The notes beneath the pieces were generated by a model. The model saw only the letters and a program-made list of their open reading frames with translations. It did no database searches and was not told the origin of the DNA. A stretch of 64,000 bases of DNA from NCBI RefSeq assembly GCF_002802915.1, contig NZ_PEBJ01000001.1, positions 124,001 to 188,000 of the forward strand. Direction: 5' to 3'. This document shows, one piece after another, positions 63,070-64,000 of this stretch (position 1 is its first letter; the number at the start of each line of letters is the position of its first letter). This stretch comes from Bifidobacterium felsineum. GTDB lineage: Bacteria > Actinomycetota > Actinomycetes > Actinomycetales > Bifidobacteriaceae. Made by a program: the position numbers and the translations under genes.

Positions 63070-63245
63070 GCGCATCGGCGGAGCGGCCTGCTGGCTCTAG
63101 TCCCAGCCTTCCAATGTGCAGCTTTCAGTGCCGATGTCGTCAGCTCTTTTCCGGGCCATCCAAGGCTCTACAGCTTTCAGCTGTTATGGCGCAGTACTTG
63201 TTGAAATAGTCAAGATTTGAGCAGTAGGAAAGGAATGGCGGGGTT

Positions 63246-64000
63246 ATGACATTGGAAAATAGTGACGCTGCGCAAGCGCTGGTGCAAGAAATCGTACGTC
63301 GTATTGTGCGTGATACGAGCAAAATGGCTGTTTCGTTCACGCCTGAACTCGATGTGCGCCCTGATTTGCTGGGGAATTTTATCGGAGGCGATTCATATTG
63401 GTCGCCTCAGGGCGTTCCGGTCACATCGGCGGACGGTTCCCCGTTGTACCCGTTGATGCAGATCCGCTGCACGGAGCCCAGTCTGCCAGGGTACCCCACG
63501 CGGGGGCTGCTTCAGTTCTTCATCGGCACGGACATTATGTATGGCTGTGATTTATCCGCCGACTACGATAGCGAAGCCGACAACGATAATCGGTGCGTGC
63601 GCTATATTCCTGAGGTTCCGTCCGTGCTTAGCGGTGCTGAGATTGTGCGGCTTCCGCATATCGGTGCTGATTCCGACCCTGATCTGCACACGCCATTCCG
63701 GTCGAATTTCCATGGTTGCGCGCTGCGGCCGGCGCTTATCGAAGATCCTGTGTCGCACGAATGCGACGAGTTCGAGCCGGCGTACGAAAGCATCATTGCG
63801 GAGTTTGACCCCGCTGTGATCGAGGCAACCGAGGATGCTGTGGGCGATCTTGATCAAGCGGTGATGGACCAACTCAACGCAGTGTCTCCCGGTTCGTGGT
63901 TCCAGATGGGCGGCCACCCGGTGTTCACCCAGTCCGACGTGCGCGAGGACTATGACGATGAGCTCGTGCTGCTGAAGGTGGATAGCTACGACGACGTGCT
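63246..64000 (+). CDS. YwqG/DUF1963 family protein, 3' end cut off by the window
   Basis: The frame is open from the ATG at 63246 (preceded by GGAAAGGAATGG) to the last base, giving at least 251 residues. The visible protein has no signal peptide. Family landmarks are MQIRCTEPSLPGYPTRGLLQFF (read in part), FIGTDIMYG and MGGHPVFTQSDVREDYDDEL, where DUF1963 proteins typically have GG-P-FTQ-D-R. The segment between (about 150-190) is acidic. Proteins of this family have unknown function. Confidence 0.8.
   Translation, partial: MTLENSDAAQALVQEIVRRIVRDTSKMAVSFTPELDVRPDLLGNFIGGDSYWSPQGVPVTSADGSPLYPLMQIRCTEPSLPGYPTRGLLQFFIGTDIMYGCDLSADYDSEADNDNRCVRYIPEVPSVLSGAEIVRLPHIGADSDPDLHTPFRSNFHGCALRPALIEDPVSHECDEFEPAYESIIAEFDPAVIEATEDAVGDLDQAVMDQLNAVSPGSWFQMGGHPVFTQSDVREDYDDELVLLKVDSYDDV

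Overview
The window is about 60% GC chromosomal DNA from a high-GC Gram-positive (actinobacterial) genome, most likely Bifidobacterium longum or a close relative. The evidence is the mycobacterial-type cell-division/kinase block, the bifidobacterial pilin architecture (LPLTG anchors, E-box Cna_B domains), the TelA/XpaC/VWA cluster, and the style of the intergenic repeats. The species name is inferred from gene content and order, not from a database comparison.

Layout. 0-12 kb: the conserved envelope block. A DUF881 protein, a class E-type sortase and a glutamine amidotransferase (+ strand) converge on an overlapping minus-strand operon, fhaA-fhaB-PP2C phosphatase-rodA/ftsW-pbpA-pknA-pknB, which couples Ser/Thr phosphorylation to peptidoglycan synthesis. 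12-15.8 kb: an S9 peptidase and an alpha/beta hydrolase. 15.8-20.7 kb: a four-gene unit of VWA lipoprotein, XpaC-like protein, anchored binding protein and TelA, followed by a striking 21-bp-periodic palindromic array and an hsp20 gene. 22-28 kb: a DMT exporter, a small membrane protein, and a translationally coupled membrane esterase plus MprF-like DUF2156 aminoacyl-lipid synthase.

28-41.5 kb: MsrAB, then an accessory, defence-flavoured region ending at a tRNA-Leu gene. It contains a HepT/MntA toxin-antitoxin pair with a clear operator, a PLD-helicase-DUF3427 gene broken by a frameshift, a Nudix hydrolase, an orphan Vsr endonuclease, an AlbA_2/Schlafen-type ATP-binding regulator, and HTH and XRE regulators. 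The last part is flanked by an imperfect copy of the tRNA terminator.

41.5-53 kb: tgt, an HtrA-like protease, a P1B-type ATPase whose reading frame has absorbed a copy of an intergenic repeat, a DUF4143 ATPase flanked by two arrays of a degenerate 52-bp tandem repeat and preceded by four 23-bp iterons, a ferredoxin-NADP reductase, HtpX and tRNA-Gly. 53-60 kb: a two-pilin sortase-dependent fimbrial locus. Its large adhesin begins with an ATG and signal peptide separated from the main frame by a run of nine G, which is a likely phase-variation switch. 60-64 kb: an HTH/coiled-coil protein, a second DMT transporter, class II fructose-bisphosphate aldolase and a truncated YwqG/DUF1963 gene.

Many single genes have no Shine-Dalgarno sequence but carry a -10-like hexamer 6-8 nt before the start codon, which suggests leaderless transcripts. 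Intergenic regions are rich in hairpin-forming repeats of several families.
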